Positions 33,426 through 46,609 of a stretch of 64,000 bases of DNA are shown here, piece after piece. The first letter of the stretch is position 1; the number at the start of each line of letters is the position of its first letter. A program made the translations under genes and the position numbers. Below the pieces are notes generated by a model. That model was not told the DNA's origin. It saw only the letters and a list, made by a program, of their open reading frames with translations, and made no database searches. This stretch comes from Vigna angularis (lineage: Eukaryota; Streptophyta; Magnoliopsida; Fabales; Fabaceae), in the NCBI RefSeq assembly GCF_016808095.1, contig NC_068975.1:17305501-17369500 (forward strand). Direction: 5' to 3'.

Positions 33426-34006
33426 CATCGTTGGCAGCTGATGGTCATCATTCCCAAACAATGTAAAATTATATGGTTTTGTTCGTTGCATAGGAAGATG
33501 AAAAATGACTTGAGAACAATGCTTCAAGGGTAAGTGTTTCTCCAAAAATGACTTTGAATTTGATGTTCACCTTCAACTTTTATGATAAATATAGTCATAT
33601 TAATTATACTTTGTGTTTTCCATATGTACCGAGTTATTGGTAAATCACGTGGTCAACTGGTTCAAATCTTGTATCCAAAGGTTTTAAGTCATTTATAGTT
33701 CTAATTCATTTTCTATGTTATTGAATGATCTAAATTCTTAACTATTTAGTTTGTTATTTTAGTGTAACCAACAGCTAGATTCATGGGAATGTGGCTTCTA
33801 TGTCATGTGTTGGATTAAGACCATCATTCGAGCTGTCATTACAGATGACTGGAATGAGGTAATGATGTATACCTTGAATACATTACAAATCAAATTCATC
33901 TTCAAACATATATGAAACCATAATGAAACTTTCTTGAATTTTGCAGCGCTTGAAGAGTACATCTCCTATACCAGAGGACACAATTAGGCAGATAAGGCAG
34001 GAGTGA
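33426..34006 (+). pseudogene. ULP1-type (C48) cysteine protease remnant in the CACTA element
   Basis: Three exon-like blocks lie between GT/AG signals. The first ends at 33529 and reads GHRWQLMVIIPK...IIWFCSLHRK, where GH-x-W resembles the catalytic His motif. The second (33763-33858) reads QQLDSWECGFYVMCW, the Gln and catalytic Cys motif of ULP proteases. The third (33947-34006) reads RLKSTSPIPEDTIRQIRQE, then TGA. After the TGA the frame continues TAYLLQRWS to a second stop, so the TGA probably replaces a Trp. ULP-like genes are frequent cargo of plant CACTA and Mutator elements; the ancestral enzyme class removes SUMO or a related modifier. Upstream domains are missing, so this copy is unlikely to be active. 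Confidence 0.7.
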
Positions 34007-34147
34007 ACAGCTTATCTTCTGCAAAGATGGAGTTAGGAATAATTTTATTTGTTGTTGAACATTCCTTAGTTTTAGTTTAAGTTTATATCTTGATAGTTTT
34101 GGTAGTGGATTATTTTTTACATTAAGTAGAACTTTCTTTATATGAAA

Positions 34148-34150
<3 letters not shown>

Positions 34151-34194
<44 letters not shown>
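34151..34194. repeat. (AT)n microsatellite
   Basis: About 22 AT units inside the CACTA element, after the protease remnant. Confidence 0.9.
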
Positions 34195-34198
<4 letters not shown>

Positions 34199-34279
34199 CT
34201 ATATTGTTCTGGGACAATTTTCTGCTTTTCAGGTGTGGTTTTATTGCAAAAATAAATTAATTTTTTTAAAAAAAATACC

Positions 34280-34640
34280 TAGTAGACGTCGGTTAGTGCA
34301 CTAACGGACGTCTATAGACGTCTGGTAGTGCACAAACCGACGTCCAACCCATAATCCCTAGTACAAAACCGTTCAGGCATATGGACGTAAGGGGGATACA
34401 CCTCGGACGTTTGTGTAGACGTCGGGGGCTGACACAGCGGACGTCTATGTAGACATCGGGGCTGCTACAGAGGACGTCTATGTAAACGTCGGTGGGTACC
34501 CCTCGAACGTTTACATAGACGTCGGGGCTGACACAACAGACGTCTATATAGACGTCCGATGTGTACCCCCGACGTCTGACTAACGTCACCCTCAAAGACG
34601 TCAGGGGGAGGTCGGACGTCAAAAAACCAAAAGAACAGAC
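34280..34640. repeat. CACTA 3' subterminal GACGTC array
   Basis: About 20 GACGTC or GACGTT words occur in both orientations in 360 bp. Many are in the phrase TAGACGTCGG...GGACGTCTATG at spacings near 45 bp. They differ in layout from the 5' hairpin array. A 109-codon minus frame across it merely reflects the repeat. Confidence 0.8.
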
Positions 34641-34668
34641 GTCTAAAGTTCTTTATGTACTAGTGTTA

Positions 34669-35726
34669 GAAGGAACTTTAGATCTTTCAAACTTACCAAC
34701 TAAAAACTAAATTTACTATTTTTTAAAGATCCTTGATAGGAGATGGAATTGAGCACCAAAGACTCCCCCAAGACAACCTAACAAGGCAAAAACTTACAAG
34801 GAAGAAAAACAAGTTACAACTCAAGGAAAATACACATAAATATAGGTCTTCCTCCTAAGTGTTTATCTCACTTTCTTCTTGTCTCCTTGCAAGACCTCAA
34901 GCTCCCACTAGGTCTCCACCACCTAGGATGCTAATCAAGATGTTGACTCACCACAAAAAAAGAACCTACACCATAAAGATAACACCAAAACCAAAAGTAG
35001 AGTCCAAGAAAAAGTAAGAAAGGGTCTCAAACAAATAAGGCTTTCAAAAGGGAGTTATATATGACAAAACTAAGAAAACCAAAGAAAACAAAAATCAAGA
35101 AATTAAATGGTAGGAAAGGAAGGCTAAGCACACAAAAGATATTACCTAAAGAAAGACACTAGAATAGATGAACAAAACCAAAAATTATTATAATAGAAAT
35201 TGACACTTCTTGTCTTTAGTAAGTTATGAGCAAATGGGGCACTAAGGTCACTCTTTTAACATTATTGACCAAGACTTAATTTGTCAGACAGAGCCACAAA
35301 ATGTACAAAATAGAGGAAAAAATGAAGCTAACTAAATTTACCAAACAAACTAGTGGTAGTGGTCAAAATGCACATAATTTTAAGCACTTTTTATAGGCTT
35401 TTTTGGTACTTCTTTTGTAACATTTGCTTATAAGCTTTTAGCACTTCTTTTTCATTTATTTTTTTAGTGCAAAAAAGAACCACTACACATCCAAAATAGA
35501 TTTTATATGTAGGAATAAAAGCTCAAAATATTAAGAAATATAAAATAGAAGAAATCCTACTAGAATAAAAAATAGAGTATGAAGATGCATTTTAATTTTT
35601 GAAAATCATCAACATTTACTATAGAGTAAGGGAGGTTGATTTGGACCATTCCAAGATAGCTACATCAAAACAAGGTTAGGAAAACACAATGAAAAACAAA
35701 AAGTAACCTAAGCTCTAATTACCAAA
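34669..35726 (-). other. Untranslated leader of the old LTR element
   Basis: This stretch lies between the CACTA insertion and the right LTR. It is A-rich on the plus strand and has no coding. It ends at the degenerate primer site (minus TGGTAATTAGAGC, about 35712-35724) next to the LTR at 35727. Confidence 0.65.
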
Positions 35727-36591
35727 TGATAACAACTTTTTTAGCTAGGTTAGGCCAACGTTAGAAAAGAAGCTATGGTGATGGTGAGATAGAACAAGGG
35801 GTGAAAATTTTGGTAGGTTAGGAGGAGAAGGCTCATGACCTTGATGCTTGGATGGTGATGGAGTGATATTTGATGGTTCTTTAAGAGAGGTTAGATAAAC
35901 TCTAGAGGAAGGTGGCTATAGGGAGACCACATGATATGTTATAGCCTTTGGTGACCTTAGATGAGTAATATGGCACAAAAATGACAACGTAACATTACTC
36001 AAATTCAAAGGTAATTACAAAAGTGGGAGACACATCTATTTATAGGTTAATGATGTCTCCAATTTGTAGAATCAAAACCTAAAAACTCAAACTTGGCTAG
36101 CTTGAAGAACAAGGTGAAAAATCCTCTCCATTAGGAGGAGGATGTGTGGCAAAAATCCTCTCCATTGGGAGGAGGACATGTGGCCACTACCTGGAAATCC
36201 TCTCTAGTGTAAGCATAACACATGATCATATACACATAGGTGGGACGCCCCACTCATTTGCTCATCAAGCTAAGTTGAAAAACTTTGATCCATTGGTCAA
36301 ACTAGCTCTTAAACGTCTACTTGGGTCAACATTGGGCCTTGACCCTTTGTTGACTTAAGTGGTCAAAAATCCTATTCTACTTGACCCAAAATACAAGGCT
36401 CAAAATAAATCCTACACTACTAGGCTTATAACTCAAAGCTCACATAAGTTCTAGACTACTTGGCCTAAAATACAAGGCCAAAAATTATTCCTACTCTAGA
36501 AGCTTCATGATTGCCAAGAGAAAGAATCTAGGTCCATCTTACTTCAATTTTTCTTGAAAGTGTTTGGTCGTGGCTAGGAAGTATGTCATCA
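35727..36591 (-). repeat. Right (5') LTR of the old element
   Basis: 865 bp, starting TGATAACAACTTTTTTAGC and ending ATGTCATCA, followed by the target duplication GAAAC. It is the uninterrupted partner of 22504-22568 plus 27302-28114 (878 bp). Confidence 0.88.
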
Positions 36592-36596
36592 GAAAC

Positions 36597-36897
36597 GTAG
36601 TATAAAAAATACTTACTAGTTACTAGTTAAAAAATATTGTTATAATGAAATTTCTCATTATAGTTCCATTATACTTTGATGAAACATATTAATATTTTTA
36701 AAATTAATCAATGTTGTACTTTGTTAAAATTATCTTTGTAAGATTAATTAGATTTTATAAAATCTCTTTTGTATTTGTTGGTGTCTCTTCATCATGTATC
36801 TCTAAATATTTAGTTTTATGGGTAATATATTAGAGTACTTAAAAAGATAATATGACATTTAAATTAATATTTATTGAAGACTTATTATACAAACACA

Positions 36898-36955
<58 letters not shown>

Positions 36956-39599
36956 GAAGCTAACATTTTGGAATGTTCATATGAGTTTTTCATGAACAAA
37001 ACAATAAGAAAATTTTCACAAAGATCCTCTAATTGTAGTCTTAATCATCATGTCACCTGCTTTCATGATTAGTTGTCAACTCTCGAAGTCACTACTAGAT
37101 TTCTATTGATTTAATTAAGATAAACTTGATTGATATTTTTTTGGGGATGATTAAGTATGTCAAGACCATATTGACTATTAGATGGCTCTCCATACTCAAA
37201 TAGATTGTAAATTATGATGCATGTTAAAAAGAAAAAATTAATTCTTTATCAAATTATATTCATATTATCCAATATAAAAAATACTTATTAAATACTCATT
37301 AAATATTCTAATAATTTTTAAACTTTTATGACAAAATATAACTGTATTTTACTAATATAATATTTAATTATTGATATAAAATATTCTTATTATATACAAT
37401 AACAATACTATCTCCTAACCTAATAAAAGATAAATAAATACCTAATAAATTTCAACAATTATTCGAAAAGAGTAAGTAGGCCACAAAATAAAAAAAAATT
37501 ATAAAAAAAAAAGAAAGGTAAACATAAAATCATTGAGAATTTTTTTTTATTGAATATATTGGTATTATTAAGGTAAAATTATAATTATATTACAGATCAA
37601 TTAATGATAATTTAATAAATTTTATTTATTTATTATTAAAAAAATTAGTCCTTAACCAGATTTCAATATATTAGGATTTAGATTTTTTTAGTATCTTTTG
37701 TATAAGTAAAACTTTAAATATGATTAAGAGAGTAACGTTTACCGAATATATTATTTATATACATTTTTTAAGACAAACTTGTATCTAATATCATAAATAT
37801 TATTTGTAATTACATTTAAAATTTCACATTTCTAGTATACATTGTTTTAGTATATACAACAATCTTATATAGCTTAAAAATTGATGTTAAAGACAATTTA
37901 ATACAGTAATTGACTTTAATAATACAAAACATTGATTCAATATATAAAAATAAAAACAAGATTTTAAAATCACATATTGTTCACCAAAAAAAGTTGAAAT
38001 GCTGATTTTCTTTAAATTTTAATTAAAATATTGTACGTGATTAAACCTAACTATATAAAACATACATCTTATTCATGAATTACGTATGATCAAGATAACA
38101 CTTTAAATAAAATGAAAAATAACACTTAGATACATACATTAAGAAAGGTAAGGCAAGCTTTGTCCCTTTTTTTTTTCTTTATTTCATCCTAATAGAATTT
38201 CAAACTTTACAAAAAAAAATTGTAAGATTATTTCCATCCTATCATATATTTTCTTGATATATCAATAAAAGACTAAACATGCTTACAATATTGTGACCAT
38301 TGTTGATATAACAAGTTTTTACACAATAACAGAAAAGGAATTTCCTATTATATGGATTATTGTGAAAGAACTCAATATATCACGTGTAAAAACTATAAAT
38401 ACTTTAAACTATATCCAAATTCAATTTTTTTAATATTATTTAAATCTAAAAAATTATTTTTGTTACACAAATCAAAGAAATGTCTTAAAGACTAATAATG
38501 TGTCCAAAATTCAAAGAAAGAGGAATAAATAAAATTGCAGCAACTCACATATTCGATTCCACATAAATAAAATTACAAGAAAACGTTAACCTCAATCATT
38601 GTGATTAACACATAAAGGATCAAATGAATTTTATTCCGTTCATATGTTTTACTCATTTTTAAGTTCTCCTTACATAATAATAATAATAAGGTAATGAGAA
38701 AAACTAAAATCTTCTAAATTTTAGAAGTGATAATTGAATATTTAAATGAGTATATTTGATAGCTAATATAGTATATAGCAATAGTTTAATTAGCTTTTCA
38801 CAATTATGTATTAATGTTAATGATGGTTGGTTTCTTTCTTCATTGTAAATGTTGTTCCCTTAAGAACATAATTACTTAAGTCATAATCATTCAAAAGCAA
38901 TTTCCATAAGCGACGATGATTAATGGGTGAATAAAAGCTTTTATAATAATGTTTGATTTGCTTGTACAAATTTATCGTCTTTGCTTCTACCTTTGAAACC
39001 TTTAAATGGAAATAAGATACAACTTTATCAAATTTGATTCTTCCCCTATCAATTGCTTTTAGTCAAGTGCACATGATTCGTGAATCAAACTGCAAACAAA
39101 GAAATATATATTTCTCTTTTGGTTTTAATTATTAAGCGTGGATAAGGCTTATTAGCATGAGTCAATTCAAGTTGTCTTTAATACGCGCTTCTAACTTGGG
39201 ATGCATTTGAATTTCAAAATAAACTTATAATATATTTCGGTCAACATTGTAAATACCTATAAAAAAATGACATTTTAAAAATATAAAATACATAATCTTT
39301 TTATAATTTTTTTTCTAAATTTTTTTATTTCTTTTTAAGATTTTTTTTTGCTTTACTTGTCTGATTGAATAATCGAGATGATCCCTACGGTGAACTCTTT
39401 AATTTGGACGGACTAGTTTCTCTATTCGCATAAATTGAGTTTTAGTCATTTTTTTTGATCTTTTTCTATTATTTGTTGCATGTGAGTATTCTTCTATGTA
39501 TTTTTTTAGTTATCTATATGAGTATCTACTGATCAATGATCATAACAGTATGTCCTAAGCATTCTAATTATGTTTCTATGTGTAGATAGAGCATCTGCA
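36597..39599. other. AT-rich intergenic DNA, no gene seen
   Basis: Contains a (TA)n tract at about 36904-36950 and otherwise AT-rich unique-looking sequence. I found no domain in any frame and no terminal repeats with target duplications. Confidence 0.6.
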
Positions 39600-42120
39600 A
39601 GTTGAGAGAAGTTTTATTGATTAGGGTCTTGTGAACTGTTGGGTCAGTTAAGGGAAGTTGGTTGTTGTGATGTGCGTGAGTTTGATAAATTTGATGTTTT
39701 GAACGTTGATGATTGATTTTATCTTTATAATGGAATTAGGTTGTTATGATGAATTGATTGATGTGTGTGATTGAGTTGATTTGTATGGTTAGGATGATTG
39801 TTTAGTGTTTGATTATTTTTGCTTGGTTTTTGTATGATTGAGAGAGTTTACAATCTGAGCAATTGGTATGAGTTTCCATGTTTAAAATTATTTTGAACCA
39901 ATGCACTAAGAAATGAGTACTAAATTGATCAATTGAATAAGTCTGAATTCCCTCAAAAATACAAAATGAAATTGTCGGTATATGATATAACGTTGAGTGG
40001 TGATAGACTGATGCTGAGTGCTAGCCTCACTGTGTAGATTTGGGAGCATTTTAGCTCTAGGCCGATGAGCGCCAGTTTGTATCACTGAGTATCGTACTTT
40101 TGCGAATGTTTTGACAGTTAGTTGTAACAAAACACCGTTGAGCATCAGTTTTGTACTACAGGTCTGAAGTATTTTAGCTCTAGGATGTTGAGCGATAAGA
40201 AGTGTCGCTGAACGCAAACTTTGCCAGGAGAATGGTGTCGAGTGTTAGTACTATCGTTGAGCACCACTCTTAGAGCCACATTTGAGTGCCAATTTGTATG
40301 ATTATATTTGTTTTCTTTTTGGTTGTTTGAGATGAATATGTGATGGAACTGATGTATGTTGATAATATTATTTATTATTAATTGAGGTGATGATATGATT
40401 TTAGACATGTATGATGTTCAAGGAATTTCAAGGGAAAATTCTCTATAGTGATGACTTTAGCGTATACATTGACACATGAGATTTAGTATGAGGGAATCAT
40501 GATATTTTACTAGTCATTCAATTCATATAAAAAATAATGGTTGAAAGGAGATAATGAGAGGAGGTCCTAGTCATTGAATTTATTTGGTCTTAGTCGTAAA
40601 AGAGATTAATCTTGTGATTAATATGGTGATAATCACTTTGTTTACTGGCTCTGCAGAGTGTAAATACTATTACAATGCATGTCAGATCGGCTGTAGTGGA
40701 ATGGTTAGCGTGGAATAACAAACCAAAAGGGTTTTTAATACGAACGTGTGCCTTTTAATTTCTACTCAATTAAACTTACCAAGCAAATAATAAAGACAAA
40801 TAAAGAGAGTAAGGTTGAGAGAAATTTGCACAAATGATTTTATCCTGGTTTGGATCTTACCAATCCTACGTTCAGCCGCTTATCTCAAAACAAGATAAAC
40901 ATTCACTACTCACAAAACAATTACAAATTACAATCACAAAGAAACAATTTGTAAAAGTTTAGAAACCACCTCTCTTGATACCACAAGAGATGAACCTGCA
41001 CCTCCTTTGAGTCTTCACAAAGGATGAAACACTTCCTCCGAATACTTCACGAAGGATGAACTTCCTCTTCCGAACACCTCCTCAGACACACCAAGGATGA
41101 ACCGGCTATTTCCTCTGTCACCGCAGCAGCACTCCACCAGCTCCACAGACACTAGTTTCACAAGCCGAACAAGAACACACAAATCTCAATGATTTCTGAA
41201 TACTAAAGCACAAGAGAAGAGTTGTTGATGGAAAATGAGAGCCTATTTATAAACTCAAGCAAATACTCTTCCGTTCTTCGTTTCCAGCCATTTAACGCTT
41301 TTAATCAATTAATATTAGTGTTAATCGATTAAAATGAGTATAACGACTAGTTTAACGGCTAGAAAACTCCAACGGTCACTTTTAATTGATTAAAATTTAT
41401 TTTAATCGATTAGCTAATAGATTAAAATTTATTTTAATCTATTAAATCGGTAAAAGTTGAGTTTTCAGCTTTTACTTGTTTTAATCGATTAACACTATGT
41501 TTAATCGATTAAAATAGTGTGATTTTGACTCTAGACATCAATTATATAATATAAAAGTACATGGAATCAAAACCACTAAAAATCTAAGTCTTAGACACTG
41601 AACTACAATTATTACAAAAGCTTTTCATTGCAATACAGGTCTTCATAACATCTTCTTGAATCTTGATTTCTCTTAACTTGATTTGGACATCATCAAAACT
41701 TCATCTTCATCATTTTGCTAACAATGCACACATCTAGTAAATTCCAATGTCAAAGACATGTGTTAGGATAATTGAGTTTAATGTCAATTATTTGTTGTGT
41801 ATATATAATTATTTTATTCATGCTTGTGTATATTTGACATTATTTAACTATGTATGATAACTCTTTTGTGCACTAGTTTATCTTTTTATTGTTTTGTTTT
41901 TTGTGTTTATTCTTTTTTTTCTTTATGATCACCTTATTAATGTAAGCAGATGACGGGTAGGAGTGGAAAACAATAATGCTAACAATGATGCTCCATACTA
42001 GTTTTTATTGACTTTTAGTAGTTATCTGTATATCAGTTTAAAAAAAACTCTAAATTATTTTTAATTGTTTTGTATATATTTATTATTATTATTATTTACG
42101 TTTTGTAATAATTAATATTA
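39600..42120 (+). mobile_element. Degenerate Tekay-type LTR remnant, split by a solo LTR
   Basis: Blocks in the order AAGGGAAGTTGGTTG (39650), GGAGGTCCTAGTCATTGAAT (40561), GATCACC...GTAAGCAGATGACGGG (41926-41955) follow the order of matching blocks in the solo LTR at 42599-44982 and, reversed, in the complete Tekay-type LTRs. A sub-region at 39990-40275 repeats GTTGAGYGCCA/GCTGAGCGC-like words and TTTTAGCTCTAGG twice. Ends are not defined. The insertion at 40680-41723 splits it. Confidence 0.5.
40680..41723 (-). mobile_element. Solo LTR related to the gag-only element, 1044 bp
   Basis: Starts TGTCAGATCGGCTGTAGTGG and ends TTTTGCTAACA, with a perfect 5-bp duplication ATGCA (40675-40679 and 41724-41728). 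It aligns along its length with the LTRs at 22569 and 26162, clearly diverged and about 90 bp shorter. Palindromes here read TTTAATCGATTAAAA. It is placed on minus by analogy with the complete element. Confidence 0.9.
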
Positions 42121-42598
42121 TATGTATATTGATATAATTTTTGAAATAATTAATATTATAATTATATATTGATATGATTTATTTTGTTTTATCGATCTTG
42201 TTATCAATTGTATACTGTTAAAATTAGATATTATAATTAATTTTTGAAAAATAATGATTTTTTAAAGAGAATTTGAAATATATAATGTACAATATATCAT
42301 TCTAAATTAAAATTTTATAAATTTATGAATAATAATTTTATTGAAATGAGATAATTTTGAATTTTACTTAAAATATGGGACATTTTATATAATTTTATCT
42401 ATTCTACTAAGCTATTATGACATCGAGTTAAATGAAATTAAGATTTCATTGACTCGTACAAATTTGGAATATCATTGATTTAATATTATTTTTTGAATTA
42501 ATGTATACAAGAATTTTTGTGGATTTTTTTTTCAAATCTCAAACATAAAATCTTGCTATCAACCTTTATTAGAAATTTTTTATTTTCGATGTGGATAA

Positions 42599-44982
42599 TG
42601 TCAGAACCCTTAAATTCTGTAGAGTAGTGGAAGTCATGTGAAAAGGTGAGAATTTATAAATTCAGAAAGTGGAAGATAGGTGTGAGCAACGGAGTGGACC
42701 AATCGGTTTTTGACGGTTGTATTTAAGGAAAAATTTCAAATCAGGTGTCACTTTTTGCATGCAATCTCTTCTTCAACTTTCTGAAAACTCATTTTCTTCT
42801 CCTTCTCTCTAACTTCTCTCTAAATTATCATCTTTTCCTCCATTGATTCTCACGTTTTCCTTCATCTAATCATTCATCAGAGAGTGTGTGAGGGTTGTTG
42901 GTGACAAAGGTTCTCCTTTCAATCGGTCAAGTGGTGCTTTGAGCTGGTAGGTCTTTCTACTTCTAAGAAAGTTTAGTTTTGGGCTCATGCAAACCAAGTT
43001 TCTGTTTGCATGTGTTTATCTTCTTCTTCTTCGTCATCTCTGATCACGTTTCTGATCTTGTGGGTGGTCCATTTTCTTCAAAACAGTGAATCTTAGCTTT
43101 TGAGAGTTTGGTGTTAGGCAAAGAAATTTTGTGCTGAGAGCGTTTCTTCTGTTACAAGGTAAGGGAAGCTATTCAATTTGATTGTTGGTGTGATGATTTT
43201 GTGTATGTGTGATATTGAATGATTTGATGAATTATATATGTTGTATGAAGTATTACATTCATGGGTTTTGGGTGGTTCTGTATAAGTCTGTAGGGATTCT
43301 ACAGAATTATGCAGAAAAGATATGTGTTCGGTCTCGACCGTTCGGTCATGGTCAGTTAATAAGTTATCAATAGAGTTAGCATTTTAGCCTTACCAGTGCA
43401 TGACAGCTCGATTTTTAGGAAGTGATTGATATATCAAGTGTTGATGGTTATGTCTTTATGATCAGTCTTATTGGATTAGGTATTTTGGTTAGTGATAGTT
43501 CATATATTATTAGTAGACCTCGTACTTGTAATAGGCTTAAAATACGTTCGTTTATAATCGGATACAAGTTTCTGTATGATTCAGCCATAATGTTTTAACG
43601 TTCGGTTTCTTTAAAAGTATTAGGTTTGATGAATAGTTTATAGGAATAATTATAAGTGTTCGGATTAAGTTGTAAGTATTCGTCTTAGGTTATACCGTTC
43701 ACTTATTTTGTGGATAGTGGAATATCGTTGGATCCTGATTTGTGAATAGTAAAATACCGTTCGGTTTTACATCAATAGTTCAGTTAATTATACAGGTTCG
43801 GTCTTAGTTCCTAGTGTTTGGTTTCGTAAATTAGTGAGTTTCCGTTTAGTAGTATTCAGGAATTTTTGTAGTTACCGTTCGGTCTCGTGTTGAGAATAGC
43901 TAAATACCGTTCGGTCTTACACCAAGGGTCCAGTAATTATAAGTGTTCGGTATAAGCTCTAGGTGTTCAGTTTTGTCATAGTTAGTGAGTTTCCGTTCGG
44001 TCGTATTCAGGGGTTGGTTGTTATCGTTCGGTCTTACTTTATAAATGATTGTTTGGTCTTTAAATGTTAGTTTCACTAGTTGATTCTGAATTATTTAAAT
44101 TGGTGGCATGGATCAATTGAGTATGAAAGTTATGTTGATATTCAAACAAGGTATGTGTTTCAAGTAATGTGGAAGAGAATTCCAAGGAGGAATGTCTCAG
44201 TGAAAGGTGTATTGAAGTGGTAAAGTATGAATATGGATAGTGAAATCCACGGAATCCATCCTGATGTTCTAATGATTATCAATTCTCAAGTAGAGATGGG
44301 TAATGCATTGCGTGAGAATGGCAGGAGGTCCTAGCCCATAGGTTCTTGGGTGAGTTATAACGGACTAACCTCGGGTGGCAGTTGATAGTTTTCCAATTAC
44401 TACACCACCTGAGTGCATGAACGGCCTCAAGCTACATATTCATACAATCCGGATAGTCAAGTCAAGTGTTCGATTTATGCATGTATTATAGGGTTAAACT
44501 TGTATATGTTTAATTGCATTGATTTTGGTATGCTATATTATTCGGCTTTGTATTGTTTGTACTTAAATGAATCGTATGTATGCATGCCCAATTAAATTGT
44601 AGTAGCTTACCCCTATTTCCTATTTTGTCCATGTTACCGTTCGGTTTTCTATTGCGATGATCATCCTTTTTGGATGTGAGCAGAAGGGGAAGAGTTTACT
44701 TTGGTACAGGAGCTGGACGACGAGACTCCTACTGAATAGGTCATGACCGTTCGATCATATTAGTGTAGATAGTTTGGGTGATACCGTTCGGTCATTATTT
44801 TGTTCTGTAAATATAACCGTTCGGTTATATGAATCTATTTTGGTAGTAGTATAGGAAGCTTAATTTTATGGTTATTTTGTAATAACTGTAAGTTTAATTT
44901 TATTAATACAACAATTATTCTATTATATTGTTAAATGATGACACCCGTATATAGTTTTATACTATATTTTTGAAATGTTACT
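42599..44982 (+). mobile_element. Solo LTR, Tekay-type, about 2.38 kb
   Basis: Starts TGTCAGAACCC and ends near GAAATGTTAC, comparable in length and block order to the Tekay-type LTRs. Shared blocks are AAGGTAAGGGAAGCT at 43158, GGCAGGAGGTCCTAG at 44320, and ATGTGAGCAGAAGG at 44675. It is densely filled with ACCGTTCGGTC words (about 15 between 43325 and 44830). I see no matching target duplication, so one end may be eroded. There is no adjacent internal region. Confidence 0.75.
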
Positions 44983-46609
44983 TGAGAAATTTTAGTTAAT
45001 ATCAAACCTAAAAGTCAATACAACAATTTCTTCAAATAATTTTTAGAACATAATTTCAATCAACTGAAATACACACGGTTTATATAGATAGATATCATGA
45101 ACTAATGTAAATGTAAACAAATTCTTTGACAAACATAAATTGGAAATTTTAAAGATGTTGTAAATCGATTAAGATATCATCAAATAATATTTTTAAATTT
45201 AATAATTAATTTAATATAGAAATATTTGTTTTTGTATTTATTGATGAATATTTCTATCTAAACATAAAAATTAAAATTTAATAATTTGAATTATTTAACC
45301 CATATAAAATGTTTAAAAATTAAACTATTAAAAATAAAACAATTTTTTAAATCATTTTGCAAAGGAAAAAAATGTACCCAATAATTGTTTGACATGTTAT
45401 ACAAACAGTTTTTAATCCTTAAAATATATTTTAAAAAATTGTTGAATGTTGCCCGGAGAAAAAAATTATCAGAGAAAACAGAAAACGTGTTTGAAGAATT
45501 TTTTAATAGAACTTTGCTTACGAAAATGATCAATTTTTGTAACATACTACAGAAAATGCATTATTTTTATTATACCACTCAACGAAATTTTCGACAAAGC
45601 ATGTCTTATGGAGAATTCGACATGTGGACATTGTCAATATGTTCATATTTTTATATTTTTAAAATTTCAATTTAAAATCACAATAACCAAAGGTCTATGT
45701 TTTTCTTTTTCTATTTCATTAAACAATATTTTGTTTGTGAATTTAGACAGAAAATTTTCAAAGAGATACATTATGTAATAAATATTATTTAATTTTAATC
45801 ATGATTAAATATAAGAAAATACTTAATTTTTTTCTCTTGGTTGAGAATATTCTTGCCTTTACTCTGTATTTTATATTCATAGAACATAATTTATTCATTT
45901 ATGACTTCGTTTACATGATTGAAGATTGTTAAATGAAGAATTCACAATAATTAAAAATTAGAAAACGTATTCATGTGGTTGTGAATTTAAATTTGATTAA
46001 TGTAATGAAAATATAGAAGAAACAATAAAAAAAGAGAGCAAGTAAATATTGGAAACCCACATTTTTTATTTGTTTATTTATATTTTATCATTTCTTTTAT
46101 TTTTATTTTTATTTATATATTATATCATTCCCAAAAAATATTGGAAACCCACATTTTTTTCTAAGAAAAGATGAAGAAAAGAAAAGGACCTGCCTGCTCC
46201 ATCAATGAGATGCTGTATATGTGCATAAGTTGAGTTTTATTGAGATGGAGAAAGAAAGGTTTTTAATCCATGAATGATAAATAAGTTTAAACAATTGTTA
46301 AAATTAAATTAAGTTTCTATGTTTTGTAAATAAAATATTTCAAAGTATCAATCTTTTCAAAATTGTTATCATAATTTTGTACAATCATTACAAAAATTAA
46401 TAATTATAGCATACACAACATATATGATTAAAAATGGAATAAAAATCTTTTAAATTATGAATGCTCATATAACAATAAGATAAGGAAGGTTTATTTATTT
46501 ATTTATTAAAAAGAAAAGGAATGAAAGGTCATAACATTACAACCACAGCTGAGAAACCCACAGGGGAAGGAAAAGAAAGAAAAGTAGAAAACTACACTCT
46601 TGAGGTCCA
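44983..46609. other. Intergenic DNA upstream of the ERF gene
   Basis: AT-rich with no gene. A short direct repeat, ATATTGGAAACCCACATTTTTT, occurs at about 46047 and 46138. Frames at 45291-45545 and 45385-45675 are on opposite strands of the same AT-rich text and show no domain. Confidence 0.55.

Larger units (their letters stand above)
31889..34665 (+). mobile_element. CACTA element with ULP1-like remnant, 2.78 kb
   Basis: Begins CACTAGTGCAAAATTTGCC and ends TTATGTACTAGTG, with a perfect 3-bp target duplication TTA (31886-31888 and 34666-34668). The subterminal regions are packed with GACGTC/GACGTT repeats. The left side has seven large hairpins (31995-32720) and the right side an irregular array (34280-34640). 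The interior has a leader-like block, a conserved 21-bp inverted repeat and exons of a C48 (ULP1) protease. No transposase is present, so it is non-autonomous. It inserted into the leader of the old element at 22504-36591. The copy at 1-1478 is a relative. Confidence 0.92.
22504..36591 (-). mobile_element. Old gag-only LTR retrotransposon, host of a nested cluster
   Basis: LTRs begin TGATARCAAC and end ATGYCATCA. Left LTR: 22504-22568 plus 27302-28114. Right LTR: 35727-36591. A perfect 5-bp target duplication GAAAC lies at 22499-22503 and 36592-36596. The LTRs look roughly 80-85% identical, so the element is old. A purine tract (minus AAGAGGAAGAGAA) abuts the left LTR, and a degenerate iMet-like primer site (minus TGGTAATTAGAGC) sits two bases from the right LTR; both give minus orientation. 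Only gag and the start of protease are recognisable (30188-31594). It contains three later insertions: 22569-27296, 28442-29724 and 31889-34665. Confidence 0.88.

Noticed and set aside
34293..34622. 109-codon minus-strand frame with repeated VYIDV/VSPDVY text
   Set aside because: It is the translation of the CACTA 3' subterminal repeat array.
42594..44987. Target duplication for the Tekay-type solo LTR
   Set aside because: GATAA on the left does not match TGAGA or TTGAG on the right; the boundary is left approximate.
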